From Polytrichum commune (lineage: Eukaryota > Streptophyta > Polytrichopsida > Polytrichales > Polytrichaceae), in contig OX485804.1 of assembly GCA_950295325.1 (NCBI GenBank), positions 59,426,533 to 59,490,532 on the forward strand: DNA of 64,000 nt, in the 5' to 3' direction. Below are positions 59,183-64,000 of the stretch, one piece after another. Every line of letters starts with the position of its first letter. Position 1 is the first letter of the stretch. The position numbers and the translations under genes are program-made. Under the pieces are notes generated by a model. The model ran no database searches and was not told the DNA's origin. It saw only the letters and a list, made by a program, of their open reading frames with translations.

Positions 59183-59745
59183 GGGCCACTTCACACACAA
59201 GATTGAAGGCCCGTGACCATTGCAATCTAAGAGCTCTCATTGGTTGAAAGGGCGGAGACCATCCAAGTTCACTTCACACACGAAGGTGAAGGCCTTGAGG
59301 CCCAAAGAAGACTTCATGGATGAGAAGTCTACATGGAGTCCTACATGGAGGACTATGGATAAGGTTTCATGGTCTCCGGGAATTTTCGTTAGGCGCCTAA
59401 CGCAAATTCCGTGAGACCGTGACTTTTTTAAATATATTTTTCCAGCATGACAAATTTCATGACAGATTGCAAGGCATATTCCAGGATAGACAAACACCAC
59501 CGAATAATTCTCTTAAATTGATAGAGATTGAGACAAATTATAGTAAACCAAATCCTCCAATCTTTTTCCACCAACAAACTATGCAATAGTCCCGCAACAT
59601 GGTCCATTCTCACTTCACACTATGCTTGAGGGCCCGTGACTACATAAAACAACTTTCCCAACACCCATGGTACGACCTTTGGATGAGAGTCAAGGATCCT
59701 CACCATTACAAGGTCACAACTCTTGGCTCATATGTGAAGTGGCCC
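59183..59745. mobile_element. PIF/Harbinger-type (Tourist-like) MITE, 563 bp, TAA target duplication
   Basis: The terminal repeat GGGCCACTTCACA is perfect at both ends (inverted TGTGAAGTGGCCC), flanked by TAA at 59,180-59,182 and 59,746-59,748. Three-base TWA duplications and GG-starting ends are typical of PIF/Harbinger. No transposase is present. The interior has repeats of CTTCACACACAAGATTGAAG / CTTCACACACGAAGGTGAAG and a separate hairpin at 59,371-59,417. Confidence 0.8.
59371..59417. repeat. Near-perfect 47-base hairpin
   Basis: GGTCTCCGGGAATTTTCGTT then AGGCGCCTAACGCAAATTCC ending GTGAGACC folds on the palindrome CGTTAGGCGCCTAACG, with pairs GGAATTT/AAATTCC and GGTCTC/GAGACC. Confidence 0.8.
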
Positions 59746-60825
59746 TAAGCCGCAAAGAAAAGGAGAAGAGCCTTCAATTTAGCTATACGAAGATGAAACA
59801 TGTCGAAGCATAACACTCAAAGAAACCCTCAACAACTTTCCGGTCGCTCTTGAACAAAGGGCCGTTAAGGGTTTTTAACCTCGTTTGATCCCACATGTAT
59901 ACATTAAAAGCTTTACGGTTTAGCTCTACTAGGATTTTGTTTAGGGAGATTTCCAAATTGTTTGTTGGCCCATTGTTGTTGTTGTTACCTATGGCCCCAC
60001 CCGTTTCATTATTAAGGATGGATGAACGGGTCATTACAAGTGACTTGTTCCGGAGTTCTTATTAATAAGGCTTTGAGAGTTGGGAAAGGCCGGGCAATCA
60101 TCATAGGAGGCTTTAGGGGCTTTAGGCCTGGGTTTTAGCAACCCTGATGAAGCTATTGAAAAAGCCTGCTAGCTTGTAAGTAACTGTACAATCCCACACG
60201 ACTTATTACACAAACACCGGTAACTTACCTCATAAACTCCCTCCACCCCCACCACCCAGTACATAACTGCCACGTGGCGTCCACGTGGCATCACTTGAAA
60301 TAGCATTGCTGATCTGGCAGCACTCTCATGTTAACCCTTCAAAGCACGGGGGTTGTAGCTCGAACCAAAGACGTACTATAAAGTTTGGTTTTGAAACTTT
60401 ATTTGGTGTTGGCATACAAGAGAAAGTTTTAGGAAGTTCATTTTGAATTATATAATATTGTGCGGTTGGAATATGGGTCTTTATCCCTGGTCTCCACCAA
60501 ATCATCTTACGAGCATTTTCCTTTGTAAAGTAATTAAAAAAGAAAAAAATAGGAAAGTTTGTATTGAGAGATATGTCTTTGATAAGCGCTCACAACCACT
60601 TTTTGGCTTCTTGGGCATTCATGGGTTAACAACTAGGGCCACGATTGTCGAATTCTTGATAGGCTCAAGGTGAGTGTAAGGTATGTGGATGTTAAGGGCC
60701 GCTTTTCACTGGTCCGATATGACCCTAAACTACCGGAGGATAATGGACTAAAACCCAAAAGTGAATGAAGTGGTTGGTGGTTTGAATCCTGGCCATGAAA
60801 TCTTTGCTCTACTTGACGGAAAAAA

Positions 60826-61204
60826 ACTACATTGAATATAATATTTAGTGTCATATGGTATTTTATGTCACTATGGTAACTTTGAGGTGACTCTTCTTAT
60901 GAATAAGTGAAAAAATAGTATTATGGATGATGGATGAATTCGTCCATTGGCCAAAACCATGCCTTCTCTTGTCAGCAACTTGTGATGAAATATTGTCATG
61001 GATGATCAAAATTTGGATGAGAGATCACTTGGTAAGTGACAGTAATCGCAACACTCAGAATCTATGGTCCCCCAAAACATTTACAAGGAATGACAAATAA
61101 TGTTGGGTTAACATTTAGTGTTGGCGACACTACACCGTGGTTTTGAATTAGTATTGAGCAAGACAATTGGAATTGGTGACACTAAATATCATATTTAGTG
61201 TAGT
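60826..61204. mobile_element. MITE family B, intact copy (379 bp)
   Basis: The left end ACTACATTGAATATAATATT then TAGTGTCA is mirrored at the right by TGACACTAAATATCATATTT then AGTGTAGT (28 bp, three mismatches). Non-coding. Confidence 0.8.
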
Positions 61205-61243
61205 CAAGTGGCCATGCCCCTCATGTGTTTGAAAAAACAATTA

Positions 61244-61271
61244 GAAACAACAACAACAACAACAACAACAA
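61244..61271. repeat. (CAA)n microsatellite
   Basis: AACAACAACAAC run of about nine units just after the family B MITE. Confidence 0.9.
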
Positions 61272-61600
61272 ATGCCAAGAGCCGTGACCATATAAATCTC
61301 TAAGTGCCTTGTACATCCTACAATGGCCATACCATGGGAATACAAACCCAATTTTGCAATGGAAGGGCCCTCAAGCTTTGGGTAGAATGAAAGTGGACCA
61401 TGTTGAGGATGTCATGTAGATTTGTCCATCCATTTTTTGGTCCTCAAGCCTTTAAGGTCTAGTGTAAAGTGAACTTGAACTATATCCGGCTTCTTGACCA
61501 ATCACATAATTGTTATGTCATTGGTCAAGGGCCTTCAAACATTAGTGTAAAGTGGTTGTAAGTGACTCAATTTTTCTTGTTCGCCATTCTTTCTTGGTCC

Positions 61601-61691
61601 AACTTTACCTCTTGAAGTTCATGTTCCATTAGCTAATGGAACGTACGATGGAACATTAGCTAATGGAACGCGAACTTCAAGAGGTAAAGTT
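61601..61691. repeat. 91-bp near-perfect palindrome (foldback)
   Basis: AACTTTACCTCTTGAAGTTC at the left is the exact reverse complement of GAACTTCAAGAGGTAAAGTT at the right. The interior contains the perfect palindrome GTTCCATTAGCTAATGGAAC and a second, altered version. Related pieces continue to about 61,730 (GTGAAGTTCACGTTCCAC). Confidence 0.9.
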
Positions 61692-61739
61692 CATGGTTCA
61701 CGTGAAGTTCACGTTCCACGATGGAACGTCAATAAGAAT

Positions 61740-62605
61740 CATATTGAAAATCAGACGTCCCCTTAGTTAATCACGATCATTAAAAGTGCATTATCACATT
61801 GGTTCCCAACGAGGAAGAGCTCCCACGCAAGTGTGAACAGGAAGGCCATGCAGCGAAGGAGGCATTGGAGGGGCGGACCCCAACCAAATGAAGATGTGAT
61901 CTAGCCCCGGGCACCTATGGAGACCATTAAAAGTGAGGACCTCTTTTGGGTCGAAATCACTTGTTTAGGCTTAACTTCACTTGCTAGTTGCCGCCTTGCC
62001 CATCATACTTCCATGTGGCGAGTTCAATTCTACCACCCAAAACCGTCCGCAACAATAAACCCTCCATGCGGGATTCAAATTCAAACACCACGAGGAGGTG
62101 ACTCCGTAGGCATAAAGTAAAGTAGGTTTTTAATTAAAGCTCGGTTGTTGCTCTAGTGAGTTAGTTGGAGCTTCATTAATTACATGTATTTAAGTTAATC
62201 CGACGACTTCATTTCACATGCTTATCTAGTAGGGACTCGGATTGAATGAAATTTGAACCCCATCCCGATTCCCAATTATGAGCCTACATGAATAGTTGAT
62301 ACGTAAATCATTACACGGGCCTTCAATTATAAGGGTGAGTATTGTAAGGTTGTACATGCATCGACACTTGAAGCTCCTCTCGTGCGGTGGGCGTAGCCAC
62401 TTCCATCATCCCGAGTAACAATTATGTGTGAAGAGTACTAAACCTACTAGGCTTCCATCGATTCCACCGTGCTTTGATGGTAGAGTTAATCGACTTGGGA
62501 CGGTGCAATTGGGGGAAGAGATTGCAAATTACTTCTTCCTATGGTGAATGATAGGGCACGTAGGCCTTGAGGCACATGTCCATGTGTTGATCGAGTTGAT
62601 GAAAA
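61740..62605. other. Gene-free spacer
   Basis: No conserved frame, RNA gene or complete element seen. Confidence 0.5.
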
Positions 62606-62997
62606 TTACACGAATTCGTGTATTTAGGGTGATAGGGTATTTGTTGTGACTTTCTAATGATGCTTCTTATAAATAATTTTATAAATATTGTCATGGAATG
62701 ATTGAAATTTGGGTGAAATCCATGGTACTATTGAAATAAAGCATGGGATATTCTACATCTTAACAATTTTGTAATCATGTGTTGTCATGGATGATTGATT
62801 TTTGGATGAAAAATCACTTAGTAAGTGACGTAATTACAACATTGCAAGTCTATGATGCCCAAATTTTTTAAAACAAATAATGAAAAATAATGTTAGGTTA
62901 TGTAATTTAGAGTTGGTGGCACTACATGGGCGATTTACAATTAGTATCAATCTAGACAAATAGATATGGTGACACTAAATGCATTAGTTAGTGTAGT
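62606..62997. mobile_element. MITE family B, third copy, diverged
   Basis: The right end GGTGACACTAAATGCATTAG then TTAGTGTAGT and interior TGTCATGGATGATTGATTTT, CACTTAGTAAGTGAC and TTAGTATCAATCTAGACAA match the 60.8-kb copy. The left end (ATTACACGAATTCGTGTATT) has drifted. Confidence 0.65.
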
Positions 62998-63049
62998 AAA
63001 TGACAAAGCATGCATAATTTTCCTTAGAGAATGGAACTCGGCGGACGAT

Positions 63050-63560
63050 ATAATTGTTTTGGGGGGGGGGGGTGTGTGGAGTTTGCGAAAGGGCAATTGA
63101 CCACATTTTTATCTCAACATCAGAACTTAGCTTTTGGTTTAAAAGGGAATAGGAAAAAACAAACTTGCACAAACATGTTGACGTGGACCCGTGATTGTCA
63201 TATTCAACACCGTATTATTTAATGATGGTATAGTCTTAACATTTTATAATTTCCCTCTTCTTTTCAAAACTTATTTGGAGAATTTATCAAATGCATCCTA
63301 GCAAAGAAAAATATACTACCTTGTACGTTGGCCTCCTTGTTCCCAATGGAAGTGCTCAACCAACGACTTGCACTACGCGAATATTGCTTTGCTTCACCAG
63401 AACATATGGCCCATGGAAGTTTTTGATGATTAAACATGTGTATGTGAGTTGTACATGGCAATGGTTGCTTGTTGTTAAGAACATGCGCTAAATGGCACAT
63501 GTTAGGTTGATATCTCAATGAGATTGGAACATGTGCTAAAGACACGTCCACCACTATGTG
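63050..63560. repeat. Unclassified dispersed repeat, related to 45.8-46.4 kb
   Basis: It starts with a run of about 12 G (63,060-63,071), then ACATGTTGACGTGGACCC, GATTGTCATATT, GTACGTTGGCCTCCTTG, AGTGCTCAACCAA and TTGCTTTGCTTCACCAGAAC. These correspond in order to the 45.8-kb copy. No domain recognised. Confidence 0.55.
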
Positions 63561-64000
63561 ATTCATGATCCATAGAATTGGAATGGCCTATGTGATCATT
63601 TGCAACAAAATAAACAAGGGTCTAGTCGCGAGAGTGTTCTACTGCATTATTATCATGCACACGAGACTAACTTATCTACAATCATGAGTTCCCATGTACC
63701 TAGTATATGTGTGACGTTCAAGGTAAGAAGATCACTTTTACTTTTTACTTAGAGTAAGGGTTTGGCTTTTACTTGAGTGAGTTATACTAAACTCCTTAAG
63801 GATAGAGGCCATATTTTGAGCTTATTTCATATTTAATCACTAAGTCTCTCCCCCACATGGTAGAGCTGATAAAAGATGATCTTCACTTTGACCTTGTGTA
63901 ACTTTTGCTTCATTACTTCGATTATGGAACTTGAGATAACAAATTGCATGATTTGCAATTCCTAACCAGACATGGCTATTCGTAAATTTCCAATCCAAAT

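Noticed and set aside
58788..59240. 150-codon minus-strand open frame
   Set aside because: It overlaps the start of a MITE and contains no domain; it looks like a chance frame.
1..64000. CRISPR arrays, bacterial operons or prophage
   Set aside because: No regularly spaced short repeats with unique spacers were seen. Genes have spliceosomal introns, and the window is clearly nuclear plant DNA.

Overview
The window is nuclear DNA of a land plant. The evidence is GT-AG introns throughout, a TFIIIA gene carrying the plant-specific 5S rRNA mimic, a plant-length ribosomal protein eS25, a copied piece of a plastid chaperonin gene, and organelle-derived fragments (plastid clpP, mitochondrial-type nad7). 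The clpP piece reads most like bryophyte/liverwort plastid sequence, so a bryophyte or other early-diverging land plant is my best guess. That placement is inference. Intergenic DNA and introns are packed with small inverted-repeat elements, tandem duplications and long C/G runs.

Layout. 1-2,080: 3' part of a short-chain dehydrogenase/reductase gene (+); its 5' exons lie outside. 2,081-6,300: nested MITE-like elements and a decayed plastid clpP fragment. 6,513-9,386: TFIIIA (+, five coding exons); intron 1 holds TWO tandem copies of the 5S-rRNA-mimic regulatory exon (P5SM). 9,387-12,325: repeats. 12,326-22,457: a DEAH/RHA-type RNA helicase (+) whose frame I could follow through 16 exons. One of its introns carries three tandem copies of an antisense nad7 fragment, and another is a GC-AG intron. 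24,551-25,294: eS25 (-, three exons, the first coding only the start Met). 26,862-43,122: a decayed, 5'-truncated LINE (reverse transcriptase, then RNase H) split by an 11.3-kb Mutator-like element. 28,147-39,478: that Mutator-like element has 460-bp terminal inverted repeats, a perfect 9-bp target duplication, a SWIM-type transposase broken by one stop codon, a convergent second gene of unknown function, and a captured fragment of plastid chaperonin Cpn60-beta. 48,920-50,440: a previously easy-to-miss two-exon gene for a 65-residue protein (-). 51-64 kb: no gene recognised, only small elements, tandem duplications and foldbacks.

The active genes are housekeeping ones: TFIIIA for 5S rRNA transcription, eS25 in the ribosome, an RNA helicase, and an oxidoreductase. 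The most interesting signal is the duplicated 5S rRNA mimic in TFIIIA. It suggests a two-site version of the known feedback switch in which ribosomal protein L5 binds the mimic and controls splicing. All exon limits are my own reading of splice sites and reading frames; no transcript or database evidence was available.
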